A DNA stretch of 64,000 nucleotides, from the NCBI GenBank assembly GCA_010909725.1, contig JAACMV010000001.1:531533-595532 (forward strand), given 5' to 3'. The stretch's first letter is position 1. The number at the start of each line of letters is the position of its first letter. Both the position numbers and the translations under genes were made by a program. A model generated the notes under the pieces. The model ran no database searches and was not told the origin of the DNA. It saw nothing but the letters and a program-made list of their open reading frames with translations. The DNA comes from Picochlorum sp. 'celeri'. Lineage: Eukaryota; Chlorophyta; Trebouxiophyceae. Shown piece after piece: positions 35,340-47,225 of the stretch.

Positions 35340-37979
35340 ATGTTAAAGTCTATTTTTAGACAGGGCCAAACCCACGATAGAGAAGCAACTGACGCTGCGA
35401 CGAAACTGTTGCAAACATTGGCTGACAGTTTCTCAGTCGAAGATAGACGTCAAGCTGCTTCTGATCTTAGGGATGTGCTTTTAGATAATCCAAATGCAAA
35501 ATCTACAATCTCAAGCTTTGGTCTGGAGACCGTATGCAGCACAATACGGAGCGACTGGAACAACGGCCAGGTTGTCCGTAACTGCTTGGAAAGTTTAGCG
35601 ATAGTCGTCGATACGAGCTATTCCAAGGTTTGTTAACAGATAATTAAGTTTTTGGTTGATATATGGGTATTAATACGCGTTATTTTTGCAGGATTTTGCG
35701 GAAAGCAGGGTCAACGCTGAACAGTTGGCAAGAACTCCAGGTGCTCTTGGTTTGCTCTTTGATTCGCTCGAATATTCGCAAGATTCGGGCCAAGATCAAT
35801 TCCATGTGAAGTATTTCGGCTTACAGATTTTGAAGAGCATTTTTGAGACCAATAGGGCATTCACTCAGCAGGTATCACTGCATATTCCGTGTCTCTTGGC
35901 CTCACAAAAGTTTTGCAACTTTTAATATTCTTCTCTGTGCAGGCTGCTTTGAGGTGTCCAAATTCCATAACTGCTCCACTCAAGTTATTTAAAGAGCAGG
36001 AGGTATTGCGCAATGATGCGATTCTGCTGTTGCAATGTATTGTCTTTGAGTCCAAGGTGGCCCAGGATGTTGCTGTCAGGGAAGGATGCCTTGACCTTCT
36101 CTTCGAAATCTACCAGTACGCTTTTGAATCGATATATATATATATACATGTACAAAGGAGACCGGTGTGAACACCTTTTATCTGATGCAGGAAGGAGGAT
36201 CCTCAAATCAACTATGCAGTCATAGAGGATAGTTTGACATTGCTGCGATATGTTCTTCAGGATAATCTGGACTCGCAGGCTATATTTTGCTCATCAAATA
36301 AATTAAAGAACGTTATCTCATCCCTTGAGATGAAATTGGGCAATTTACCACCTCAAATGTCTGTGGAAGATTCCAGGATATTATCCAGCGAAATAAGCAT
36401 TCTCTTTCCATTCCTTGCTTCTGGAACGCTTCCACATGAGCTGTCAGCTATTTTACAAAAGAGTGCCGGGGATCAAACTTCACGATTGTTGTACCTGCTT
36501 CTAAACAGTGTCCAGTATCAAGGTCAAATACATGATTTTTCATTCTCTGCGACTGCCTGGGACTGCTTGCTTGAGATTTCACTTTTGCCTGTAGCTCGAC
36601 AAGATGTATTAGGATCAAAAATCAGCATTCAAGGTCATCCAGTACCTATACAATTAGGATCTCTTTACATTACTCTAACGACTCCTGATTGCATACACCA
36701 GATGTCGGCTATGAGGTTTTGTGTCCATTCTCTCTGGAAGGATGAGAAAATGCAGGATGAATGTCTGCAGCAGCTACTCACTTCTTCGAATCTGTCAGTT
36801 TTGATATTTGGAGAGACAAAATCTATGCTTGATATTCTGCGAAGAAGCCGAATCTTTGTTTCGCTGGCCCCTCTCTGTGCCCAGGCAGACAACAGAGCCA
36901 AAATTGAGGGTATCAGGAAAGGTCAAATGTCTCTGATCAAATTCTGTGTAGATGTACTCATAAAAGCAATCTTAGAGCATGGAAAAGCAACAGAATCTCC
37001 CGAAATCTGCCTGAATTGCTGTGTATTTCTGGCAGCTGTAACTCAGGCCTCACCTGTTGCAGTTGAGGAGTTCCTCCGGAGCATCTCTGAGAGACCTTTC
37101 CTTGTTGGAGTTTTATTGAGCGAATCCAAGTTTGGTGAAAATGAGAGAATGTTAAAAGGTATCTGTAGTTTTTTGATCGGTATCGCTCTGAATGCACCAG
37201 CTTCTTCAGCAGTCGATTCAAAGGTACTCAAGGACACCATAGAGAACAAAATCGGTCTGACTAGATTCTTTGGGCATTTGAATTTCATTCTTGACCAGAC
37301 ACCTGGATCAGATGAGGAGTTTTTATTCAATGGAGTAATCCCAAAAAGTCTCCTGAAGAATTTAGCAGAACAAGTGAAGGCAAAATTCTACCCAGTACGT
37401 TTAGGCTCTTTCCGTTTCCAATCTGATGTTTCGTCGTATGAATAAAAATGATTCTTTGAATCATGCAGAGCTCGAAAGAGACTACAGAAGTGCCAATCAA
37501 TGGCCACTTCACGGAATTTCATCCCAAGATAAGGTGTGTGTCTGTCCCTTTTCTGTGTATGGATGCAATGTCGATGCCTTGTATTCCAACAGTACTCTAC
37601 CTCCTCACTCTGCAGCAAAGATATCAGCAAAGCATCAGATGAGCTAGTAGATTCTTCTAAAGAAGAGATGCAAAACTTGAGAGCAGAGAATGAGCAGCTC
37701 AAACAGCGCATTGAAGAAGAAAGGGAAAGTAAGAGAGCCTTGGAGGAGAAATTAAAACACGTTGAAGACGACCTTCAGGCCCTCTCGCAAGCATATTCAG
37801 CATTAGATGAGCACTCAAACAATTTACAGCGGCAATTAGAAGAATCAAAACAGAAACCCGCAGACGAGGATCTAGATTCAGCAATGGAAGACCTTTTGGC
37901 ATGCCTTGGGCAAACGGAGGAGAAGAATGTGCGATTAGTTGAGCGTCTTCGGTCAATGGGAGTCACAGATATTGAATAA
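35340..37979 (+). CDS. USO1: USO1/p115 vesicle-tethering golgin
   Basis: p115/Uso1 (golgin candidate 6 in plants) tethers COPII vesicles at the cis-Golgi together with Rab1. Exons 35340-35627, 35692-35871, 35943-36115, 36191-37394, 37469-37533 and 37616-37979 all keep phase, giving 757 residues. The N-terminal head is armadillo-like (AATKLLQTLADSFSVEDRR, GLQILKSIFETNRAFTQQ, NDAILLLQCIVFESKVAQD). A coiled coil (NLRAENEQLKQRIEEERESK...) and the short acidic C-terminal motif (MEDLLACLGQTEEKNVRLVERLRSMG) match the p115 tail. The coiled coil is much shorter than in animal or yeast homologues, as in plant members. The frame is clean although the preceding gene is badly broken. Confidence 0.88.
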
Positions 37980-38319
37980 AATCATATTTGATATGAATCC
38001 AAAACTACTTTACTGTTGTTAAACAATTATACATCCATATAATCACCAATGTACCACAGTAGAAATGACACAGAATTCGCGCCTGAATTTCAAATTTGAA
38101 ATCCATCTCGTCTGACAACACCGAATTTCTACACAATCCCATCAGATTCAAAATATGAATGACCACACCAATTCGACCTATATTTTTATATCATACACAG
38201 ATATATGGACATTAATTAGAACAAAGGACCACAAGGAAGAACGTTTCATGTCCGTGTAGATTGCGGTAGTATTTTCTCGCGCCGGTTTCTCCTATCTTGT
38301 AATTCATCGCTTCGAAGTA
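37980..38319. other. Intergenic, USO1 to ORC1
   Basis: 340 AT-rich bases between two genes on the same strand. It holds the USO1 3' end and the ORC1 promoter; nothing else recognised. Confidence 0.5.
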
Positions 38320-40584
38320 ATGACAACAATTAGAAAATCAAAAGTATCTCCGAAATCTCGGTCACACACCATGAAGAAGGCCGGCAAGCGAAAGGAACCA
38401 CTGGCCAAACCAGGAACGCCCGAGCAAGGTCACAAAAGGACCAGGAAGAAATTCGATATCGAGGATGAACGATTTGAGATAGGTGATGATGTATACATAG
38501 CTCTGAGTGATGATGTGTTATTACCAGGGGCGCTGGGAGCAGAAGGCAACGTTGTTCATTTCTGTAAGGCGTGCCAAAAGCGTGGCACAAAAAAGTCAGT
38601 TCTCATCGAATGCACAAAGTGTATGCATGGGTATCACTTGCACTGCTCGGATCCTCCACTAACAGAAATCCCAGAGGTATGCCTCTTTTATGCGCTGTGG
38701 TGTCATGCAGATATCATGAATGATTGAATTTATGCAGGGTCTGTGGATTTGTCAGGATTGCCAATCTGGCAACGTGGACAAGGTGAGGCCGTTGGATTCT
38801 GCGAGAGAGCTTGTATTACAACAGAAAGGTCTTGGACTAGGGAGAATAGAGTCGATATCGTATGATCCAAAGAAGGAGGAGACATTTTTTGAGTGCAGAT
38901 GGTTCTGCCTGCCAGAAGAGACACACATTGGTCGACAGAGCCACCACACTGCCAGAGAAGTATTTCTTTCATCTCACAGAAATGAAGTGAGTGCTGAATC
39001 TGTCTTTGGACGAGCTAGGGTCATCTCACTTTCCGAATTCAGCAATGATGGTGACGCCGACGAGGACATGTTCATTTGTGACTATGAATATGATTACCAA
39101 TGGAAAAGATTCTACAGAGTATCAGAATGGGACAACTATCATTCTCAGATAGATGACTCGGACGGCGACGATGAGGCTCGAGACGAGACATTCAGAATTA
39201 GCAAAGAATTGGCATTTGGACCTTCAACATTGAATCAACGTGGTAGGAAGAGAAAGCATCAGGGAGGAAGATCAGGCAAGTTTCTCCAACTTGGAACAAA
39301 TGATATCCAAAGTGAGAGTCGGTTCATGAAAGAAAACGAGGTGACCAAGGCAAGTAGGGCATTATCTTTAGCTACTGTCCCTGAATCAATGCCTTGTCGA
39401 GAGGAGGAGAGAGCAGATATTGAAGATTTCGTCAGGAAAGTGTTGTCAACCAGCTCATCGAAAAGCAAAGCTGGTAAATGCCTCTACATATGTGGGATTC
39501 CAGGAACAGGAAAAACAGCAAGCGTTCTGGAAGTTGTACGAGAGATTTCACAAGAGTCAAGGCAGTCCTCTTCCAATAAGTTCCACTTTGTCGAAATCAA
39601 TGGTCTGCAGTTGCCTTCACCAATGCATGTGTATTCGCAGTTGTATGAGGCTCTTACAGGAGAGACTCTGGGACCAGCGTCTGCGGCCATTGCTTTAGAG
39701 GAACTCTTTTCTGGCCGATCAAAAAAATCCCATGCCAATCAGCACCACGTAATTGTCCTCCTCGATGAAATGGATTCAATTGTGAACAAATCCCAGAAAG
39801 CTTTGTATAGCCTTTTCGATTGGCCAAACAAATCTTCCTCAAATTTAAGCATCATAGGAATCGCAAATACCATGGATCTTCCAGAAAGGCTGCATCAAAG
39901 GATTGGAAGTCGTTTAGCAGGATCAAAAGTTGTCTTTCACCCATACACCAGGGATGATCTTGTGGTCATCATGAAAACCAGACTACAAGAATGCCCAATT
40001 TTTGACGAAAATGCCGTTGTCCTGGCCGCGAGAAAAGTTGCAAATTGCTCCGGTGATGTCCGAAGGTGTTTAGAACTATGCAGACGATCAATTGAAATAG
40101 CCCTCTCAAATGCCAGAGGCGAGAGCAGCAGGCTCACTGTTGGGGTATGTTGTATGTCAATCTATTCAAGTCACTTTTATGCCTGCTCCATGTATTCATT
40201 TGTGTCTCGCAGATTCGAGATGTCGACGCAGCAATCAAAGAATCTTTCAACACCCCCAACATAAAAATGCTAGAGGGGTGCACAAAGGATCAACTCCTGT
40301 TCATGGCGGCAATGAGCCTGGAAGCCTGCTACTCCGGCCAAAGCGACTCAAACCTACACGCCATATATGAAAGGCTAAATAGTACATTCCCTGGATACAA
40401 GGCTCCTTTTTCATCCGTGATGCAAAACCTAGCAAACCTATGTGCATGCAGACTTGTTCTCTCTGATGGTGGAGGCCACAGACTATCAACCAAAATTTCC
40501 CTCAACGTTGTCGCTGATGATCTCGTATACGTCATGAAACGACGAGGACCAGAACTGGAACAGATTGCTGAACGCTTGAAATAG
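38320..40584 (+). CDS. ORC1: Origin recognition complex subunit 1 (PHD-BAH-AAA+)
   Basis: ORC1 is the ATPase subunit that marks replication origins and loads MCM. Exons 38320-38676, 38738-40144 and 40213-40584 give 711 residues. The basic N-terminus is followed by BAH sequence interrupted by a PHD finger (CKAC ... CTKCMHGYHLHC ... CQDC), the arrangement known from plant ORC1, where the PHD reads histone H3. The AAA+ module shows Walker A (CGIPGTGKT), Walker B (VLLDEMD), sensor 1 (IGIANTMDLPERL) and a C-terminal winged-helix region. In plants this gene is E2F-controlled; I see no certain E2F site. It lies in frame throughout. Confidence 0.95.
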
Positions 40585-40879
40585 TCGACAAGAATTGAAT
40601 GAATTGAAATGAATTGAGTTCCACATGTAAACCCGACTTGGTTCTAGAACATGATCAAAATGACATTTGCCACCGTATGTAATTTTTTAATGCTTGTTAC
40701 TGTCAGAATAGAGATATCTTTTAGAATCAAATGCTGTCCTTGATACAACTATCGCGTTTCCCAGAGCTCGAGTGATTCGAACGTGGAAGGCCTGCACGAG
40801 CAGGGTGTCGGGGGCCTTTGAGACTGATATACTTGGAGATTTTTAACAATTTATTTGGTTTTAGAGCCATTTTCCAGCA

Positions 40880-42782
40880 ATGAATAGAAAGTGTCTGACG
40901 AGTCCCTCTGACCCAAAATACCAGGGTTCTTTGGACAACAAGAACGACGATTTAATCGTATCGGAAGGAGACCTTTTTGTTTCTTCAGTAGATATAAGGT
41001 ATGATCTGAGCGCTGGTGTTGACAAGGGGCGTGTATGTTGTTCCCCGTCCTGACATGAGTCATCTATGTAGGTATCACGCCCTGAGCAATTTAGGATCTG
41101 GAACATTCGGTCAAGTATTTGAATGTAGTGTCTCAGGATCAGAAGAGAGAGTTGCTATCAAGGTGATAAAAAATCAGGCTGCGTACTATCACCAGGCGCG
41201 GGTTGAAATTGGTATTTTGCAGCTTTTGAATACTCAAGCAGATCTGCATGATGAGCGGCACATTGTCCGCCTGAAAGATTTTTTCATGTATCATGGCCAT
41301 CTATGTCTGGTTTTTGAGCTTTTGAACCTGAATCTGTACGAGTTGATCCGCCGTAATAAGTTTAGAGGCCTTTCCCTGTCCCTTGTCAGGGTGTTTATAA
41401 CTCATATTCTGGAGGCTCTGGCAGTGTTAAAGGGGTCTTCCATAATTCATTGTGATATCAAGCCTGAAAATATCCTCTTGAAAGACGCAAAGTCGGGCGA
41501 GGTGAAGCTGATAGATTTTGGCTCAGCATGTTTCAAGAATAGAACAATTTACACATACATACAGTCTCGATTTTACCGGTCTCCAGAAGTTGTACTGGGA
41601 TACGCATATACTGAATCTGTGGATATGTGGAGCTTGGGTTGCGTTGCTGCAGAGTTGTTCCTGGGACTCCCACTTTTTCCAGCTGCAAGTGAGTATGATC
41701 TTTTGAGCAGGATAACAGAGACTATTGGGCCTGTTCCTCGAAGTATCCTGGTGTACTCTCGGCATGCATCAAAGTATTATACGTATTCTAATTTTGTGTC
41801 AGAGACGGACCCTAGATTGTTGACTGCTGCAGAATTTCAAGCTTTACACATGAAAAAGGTATCCAAGGGCAAGCAGTATTTCAAACATACATTGCTCAGG
41901 GATATAATACATGGCTATCCTTTCAAAGCAGGAATGACTGAAGATGAGAAGAGGGCTCAAATTGAGCAGCGAGAGTGTTTTGTTGACTTTTTACTCTCTC
42001 TTTTGAATGTTGATCCTCGGTTGCGATTGACTCCCCTGGAGGCTCTCTCTCATCCATTCATTGCAGGGCCAAAATCACAGAGAAAGCAAGCAGGCAGCAA
42101 GGATAATAAATTGATTGAAAACAAAGCCAATCAGGCGAAGGACACCAGTCAGGGACCAGCGCATGAGGAGGTGTCTACTGGGACCAAACCTGCACAGCAG
42201 CATCCTGCATCGGCAATTTACAAAGGCATGGCAGACTCACAATCTAGTCAAGTATCACAGTATACTCCCTCGCACAGTTTGCAGAAAATAGTTAATTATA
42301 GAGGTTCGTATGTGTCAGGAGGGGCTGCAGGCAGTTCTAGCGGCTCTCTACCCATGCCAATGATGACCCCACCTTCAAGGTCACTGGGTGCACAGTTGCA
42401 AGCCCCTGTCTGTTCTGAACCGTTACCGAAATCCAACGAGGATAGAGTAGTGCCAATAATGGAGATACCTGGGCAGGAACCGGCATTCCAAGGATCTTTC
42501 CAGCCATCATCTGTAAGGACATTTAGGAACACTGTCATTGAGGGACAGCGCACTCGCCCCAATGTGACTCCATCATCATCTTCTTCATCTTTACATCTAA
42601 CATCAGGGGCAGGCTTGACCAGTGAACAAAAGTTAAACATGCGTCTCAGTGCAGATGACGAAGAGAAAGGAGAATGGGGCCCAGACGAGGATCCTCTTTG
42701 GAATGATGACGACGATTATCAGACTCAAGGGAATGACGATGACTTGGTTGATCGGATTAGCAACCTTCAGGTCACAAAGTGA
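40880..42782 (+). CDS. YAK1: YAK1/DYRK-family dual-specificity kinase
   Basis: CMGC kinase of the DYRK/YAK1 type, growth and stress regulators that autophosphorylate an activation-loop Tyr. Exons are 40880-40998 and 41072-42782 (609 residues). Exon 1 begins at ATG 40880, preceded by an in-frame stop, and ends LFVSSVDIR; the splice runs directly into YHALSNLGSGTFGQVFEC, matching the YAK1 N-box layout. Kinase motifs: GSGTFGQV, AIKVIKN, HCDIKPENILL, DFGSAC and the activation loop YTYIQSRFYRSPEV with the YxY signature. The C-terminal tail of about 200 residues is Gln/Ser/Pro-rich and ends in an acidic patch; it looks disordered. Other DYRK subfamilies are possible. Confidence 0.92.
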
Positions 42783-43127
42783 ATCCTACCAAACTTATTA
42801 TTTGTACACGAAAGCCACGTGGAGCTGTTTGTCATCCCCTTGTACGATATGTATCACGACAGATGCCCTACAAGGTGACCGACACATGCAGGCAAGTAGT
42901 ATTATCAAAACAAGCAAACGAGCAGGCATTGTATTCATTATCGTGTACCGCCAATAAATCATATTACAACTGTATTGTAATCATCATAAATAAAACATTT
43001 GATGCGGATGGATCTATCTTACCACCACCAAGGTATCATCATCATGACCCAGATGATGATGCCACAAGAATCTAATTAGCAGTATCTAACTACAAATACA
43101 ACTTCCATACGAGATACTTTTATTAGA
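42783..43127. other. Convergent intergenic region, YAK1-like kinase to NAPE-PLD
   Basis: 345 bases between two stop codons, the widest convergent gap in the window. It should hold both 3' UTRs. No RNA gene or ORF worth calling. Confidence 0.5.
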
Positions 43128-44306
43128 TTATGAAGTCATGGTAGAACCATGATGCACTGCCTGAAAACTATCAGGATCCAGCCCAGAATCAAGCAAAGCC
43201 TTTACAAGCTTCACAGGAGGCTCATCAAGTGGCTCACTTGTCAGCGAAAAAGTTGCATGATGAATCGCTAAAGATTTTTTCGCCAGTATATGTTTGTGTA
43301 CCAGAACAGCTTCTTCAGGGTTGATATGCTGTGGCCGCATGAACCAGCGTGGATCATACGCCCCGATAGGAATAGCTGCGCAATCTATGCCATTGCATCG
43401 CCTACCTATTTCTTTAAATAACTCCTCAGAATACCCTGTATCTCCGGCAAACCAGAAAGATTTATTATCACCTACATTCTTAATGTGCCAGCTCCCCCAT
43501 AAAGCTGTATTTCTGTCCCAAACCCTGCGCATTGACCAATGCATGGCAGGAGTGCAGGTGAACTTGATTGCACCCCGGCAAAACTCAGCACTCTCCCACC
43601 AATCCAGCTCTTCTACATTCTTTATATTCCTCCTTAAAAACCACTTTTTGTGCCCAAGAGGAACAAAAAATGAAATGTCATTGAACTTTTTATGCAGCTT
43701 GACAACACTCTTCTCACACAAGTGGTCGTAATGACCATGAGAAATGACAACTGCATCAATTCGGGGAAGGCTATCTATACTAATTGCAGGTTCAACCACT
43801 CTTTTAGGGCTAAGAGCTGGAACAGGACTACACGTGTGCTCAAAGATCGGATCAGTCAAAATATTGCACACATCACCCATCTGAACCAACACAGTGGAAT
43901 GGCCAATCCATGTCGCCTGCACTTTCCCTGCCTCGGGGTGATCAATCCGAGAGCGGTCTATCTGTTCTATAGGAAACGCTTCCTTCAAATCCTGCTCCGT
44001 CGGATGGTCATTCCCAATCAACTTGGGAGAAAATGAGGACTTTCTACTCTTCAAACCACCAGTCACCATCTTCAGCACATCCCCCAAACTAGGATCCTTC
44101 CATTCTTTCCAAGGATTACGAAATCTAGCTCGAGAAAACAATCCTTTCTCTTCAACGTGATGTCGCTTATCCTCCGCTGTATGCAGAAACCCACCGAACC
44201 TCACTTCCCCAGACAGGTTCCTTTCTGCATCCATGACGAGGGACTCGATGAGCAGATTCTTCCTCGTCTTATAGGATATGACACCATTTAATCTCCTAAG
44301 AAACAT
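43128..44306 (-). CDS. NAPEPLD: NAPE-PLD-like metallo-beta-lactamase-fold phospholipase D
   Basis: NAPE-PLD hydrolyses N-acyl-phosphatidylethanolamine to N-acylethanolamine and phosphatidic acid. Single exon, 392 residues from ATG 44306 (MFLRRLNGVISYKTRKN), almost the length of the human enzyme. The frame stays open further upstream, without another ATG. Seen: ATWIGHSTVLVQMG at the fold's start, the zinc-binding HxHxDH motif in VVISHGHYDHL, CTPAMHWSMR, SFWFAGDTGYS and the late histidine in LAIHHATFSLTSEPLDEPP. The ion-binding residues expected for this family are present. Bacterial and algal relatives may act on other N-acyl phospholipids. The basic N-terminus could serve as a targeting or membrane-association signal. 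Confidence 0.9.
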   Translation of the reverse strand: MFLRRLNGVISYKTRKNLLIESLVMDAERNLSGEVRFGGFLHTAEDKRHHVEEKGLFSRARFRNPWKEWKDPSLGDVLKMVTGGLKSRKSSFSPKLIGNDHPTEQDLKEAFPIEQIDRSRIDHPEAGKVQATWIGHSTVLVQMGDVCNILTDPIFEHTCSPVPALSPKRVVEPAISIDSLPRIDAVVISHGHYDHLCEKSVVKLHKKFNDISFFVPLGHKKWFLRRNIKNVEELDWWESAEFCRGAIKFTCTPAMHWSMRRVWDRNTALWGSWHIKNVGDNKSFWFAGDTGYSEELFKEIGRRCNGIDCAAIPIGAYDPRWFMRPQHINPEEAVLVHKHILAKKSLAIHHATFSLTSEPLDEPPVKLVKALLDSGLDPDSFQAVHHGSTMTS

Positions 44307-45164
44307 ACAAAATTGTATACACCGAGGATGGAGACTGTACTGGAGATGACCTCTGATATCACGGGGCACGGTCAAATGGAACTGATAATCGGCAATGGGT
44401 CGTCTCAATTTAATTCCTTCACAAAATCGCAAGATCTGGCCGGAATCTCTTACTAGTCTCACTGTGCAACGATTCCGACACTATTTTACGTCTGGAATTT
44501 CGTAAAATATCTTTCTCGTGAAATATTGTAAAGATTTTCAGCCTTCAATTCTTGTACAGCATTTCACAGATAGCTCTGTTTACAAGTTCTCAGTAGTGTT
44601 TTCTCATACGGGCACTTACAAGTACAATAATGCACGGGTAAATCGTGCATTTTTCACAAATAAGGAATAACAATATCATCTCAAAGATGGCGGCTTCGTG
44701 AAATACGCTGATCATCAGCGTCACCACCACCTGCTGTGCTGGGCCACCTTCTTGTCCGTCGATGTAGGGCCCTTTCACAGGGCCATCGCCAGACAAGAAT
44801 CTTCTAGGACTCTCCAACAATACGTTGGCGAACGTCTTGTACATGCAGGCATGATATGTCACGGTCAGAGATGCATCATCCACACACACATGTAGAATCG
44901 AAATGACTGCTATCCAGTGATGGATGACAAAAGAATGTCTCCAGACTACAGTGCCAAAGTTCTTCTTGGCACCATGAGCCTCTAGTCATGGTTTTGAGGG
45001 CAATGCATGCATACAAAGTATACAACAAAGCCACATTTGTGGTAACACCCCCAAGGTTATGCTAGAACACGTTGGATGGACAACAAAACGAATTGAAGCG
45101 GTAGAAAGTATAATTCAGACGTACCTCGCATACATAATTCCTATACCATTCTGAAATCGTAGTA
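44307..45164. other. Intergenic region between NAPE-PLD and the transposon-associated gene
   Basis: 858 bases. It contains the NAPE-PLD promoter and perhaps the left end of the mobile element. Two small perfect hairpins are seen: GGCCCT/AGGGCC at 44768-44784 and GTGCCAA/TTGGCAC at 44951-44972. A 99-codon minus-strand frame (44889-44590) resembles nothing I know and is not called. I looked for terminal inverted repeats matching the other side of the element and found none by eye. Confidence 0.45.
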
Positions 45165-46679
45165 TCACACATGAACTGCAGCATGTGCTTGCAAGTTTTC
45201 GACACTCAGCGGAGTGACATAACAGCTAACTCTACTTTGGACATCTGCCATCATGCTCATATACCGAACCTTGAAGCCGGTAGAGTTCACAATTTTACCA
45301 TAAGACTTTACAGTCCCCTCGATGTGAAGGGAGATCTGAATGCACCACAAGCCATTGTTTGGAAAAGAATGCCACCACAGCCATGAACAGACATACAGAG
45401 AGACGCACCATGATTTCCACAAATGCTAGTACAGCAGGTGTATACACACTGACCTTGTCAACGACAGCTTGGAACCCAGCCCTTTTCAGATTGTCAAGGG
45501 TATTTGAATTGCCAGGTGTCTCAAAGAGATGAGGAAGCAAAGAAATCAAGAGCTTGCGGTAAAAGGGCTGGCCATAGGGATCACCATCAGCGGCTCTGAA
45601 TGCACCGGATAACATGAACTCACGTCTCTCTTCCTGCCCCTTTTGCATGACAGAAAGTACATTCCATCCATCACATTGTTCTTTCAAGAATTTAGTGATG
45701 GCTGAAGTGATCTTTCCTCTCAATGATTTGAAACTCTCAAACAATAGTCCACGAATCTCATTCTTCATATCTGAAACATCCGCATCAGTGCTAAACCTCT
45801 CCGTATCAGATGGTCGGCCATCCAAGAAAGTAGATACTAGGTCGGCCAGGGCGAATTGGTCAATCAGGAGACCACTTGGGGATCCCATTGCCACTATAAA
45901 ACTACACTTCTTCAGATATTGGCTCTACATTCATTCTCATCGTTGTAGTTGTAAGATCATTCTCTGGCTTTATCAATAGATATAAACACGTGCCAACGCA
46001 CCTCTACCTTGAATATTCTCTGGGCATGCTCCTCCAGAGTGATATTTTGATGTGCCTATAGAGGAAAGAAAAAAGCCGGAGAGAAATCAGGGTGCAACAG
46101 TGAGAAATTCAATCAAGAAACTATTACCTGACGATTCATAATGTTTGGCTGAGCATTCTGATGCGCGCTGACTTCAATCTGCCCTGTAAGTGATGTCAAA
46201 CCTTCATGCAGGTTTTGCAAGCCAGAGGTGTTCTCCAGAAGCATATCCATCTTTCTTTCCATCATCAGTTCAAGACGTGTTTCGCTTGCTATGATACGCT
46301 TCGAGGTTTCCTCGAATTTAGCATCCATGTTGGCATACATCTTCTGCAAGAACTCTAATTTAGCATCCATGTTCTGTATGTTGGCATACATCTTCTGCAA
46401 GAACTCTTGAATTTCTCCACCAGTGTCAGATAGATTAGGGATATTCTGAGCATTTTCTTGAAAGGCTTGCTGTGTGTTGCCTATGGTGCCCGGCGTTGCG
46501 AAAGCAATAGACGAAGCCGCAATCGGTGTACTATTATTCAAAGCGTACTGGTCAAGCCCACCGAATTGATGCAGAGCAGCATGCCGGGAAGCCCCATCAG
46601 TGCCTACTTGTATGACAGGCATTTCTCCACTAGATTGACCTTTTGATCTTTTGCCCCGACGACTTGTTCCACCATTCAT
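45165..46679 (-). CDS. Coiled-coil protein, probable second gene of the transposon
   Basis: I do not recognise the family. Exons 46679-46128, 46055-46008, 45924-45454 and 45335-45165 keep phase and give 413 residues from a true ATG (MNGGTSRRGKRSKGQ). The start is basic and low-complexity. The middle holds an imperfect internal repeat, EFLQKMYANIQNMDAK then EFLQKMYANMDAK, inside a likely coiled coil. The rest is mixed helical, with RREFMLSGAFRAADGDPYG, and ends in a beta-rich segment. It is divergent from the transposase gene across 546 bases. CACTA-type elements often carry a second gene for a DNA-binding accessory protein (TnpA class); position and size fit that, but no homology is claimed. 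A host gene flanking the element is the alternative. Confidence 0.55.
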
Positions 46680-47225
46680 TTTAAATTATTTTTGAAACCC
46701 TGCTAAATAGACCACAAAGACCACTGCGATAGAGACCTACAAGCTCTGGAAGCGACCACGCTGACTTTGCCTCGAAATGCTCACCAAGTGTCCTGTTTCT
46801 GGAAAACAGAGGACTTGGTCTATATTTGACACTCTGGGACTGCATGAATTGTTTATATGCCATAAAATATAGTATATGTCAACCCGAGAGCTTAGTATCG
46901 ACGAAAGTGGACGAACCTGTGATCGCGTTGATCCAACCAAATGCAGAAGTCCTTTGAAACACTCCAAATCAATACTACAGCGATCGAGTACTAACAAAAT
47001 CAAAACATTCGGTTTTCATCACTGTGAGGGAAAACTAATCATTTTAAAATGACAGCGTCAGCGATCGATAGGTGTCAACTGCTGTCGGATCCGAGATCCC
47101 GAGGGCGCCTTTGCCAACTGGGCAATTGTCAATCATCGATCGCGATCGATGACGCCCCCTCGCCGAGGGGCGTTGACCATCCCCGCCGGTCAACGTAGAT
47201 TTCCGGGTTTAAACGTGCGCAAACC
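46680..47225. promoter_or_regulatory. Bidirectional intergenic region of the transposon, GC-rich and palindromic
   Basis: 546 bases between the two divergent start codons. The right half (about 47040-47220) is clearly richer in G and C than its surroundings and carries three dyads in 62 bases, listed separately. It is the obvious candidate for shared promoters or transposase/accessory-protein binding sites. Confidence 0.5.
47133..47194. repeat. Cluster of one long palindrome and two hairpins
   Basis: A perfect 20-base palindrome (TCATCGATCGCGATCGATGA, 47133-47152) is followed at once by a CGCCCC/GGGGCG stem (47153-47158 with 47167-47172) and by GTTGACC/GGTCAAC (47172-47178 with 47188-47194, nine-base loop). 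Related CGATCG words occur about 80 bases to the left (47060-47070). The density is far above the rest of the window. Confidence 0.8.

Noticed and set aside
40751..40830. Possible tRNA on the minus strand around a GTTCGAATC word
   Set aside because: The flanking bases do not form a T-arm or an acceptor stem; no cloverleaf can be drawn.
44482..44487. CACTA word as a possible left terminus of the transposon
   Set aside because: No matching inverted copy near 50.8-51.2 kb and it lies within the NAPE-PLD upstream region; a five-base word is expected by chance.
44590..44889. 99-codon minus-strand frame (MCVDDASLTVTYHACMYK...)
   Set aside because: ATG-started but without recognisable motif, hydrophobic end by chance possible, and situated where the transposon end is expected.
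47133..47152. CRISPR-like or phage attachment explanation of the palindrome
   Set aside because: The window is eukaryotic and the element is not repeated with spacers; a regulator or transposase site is simpler.
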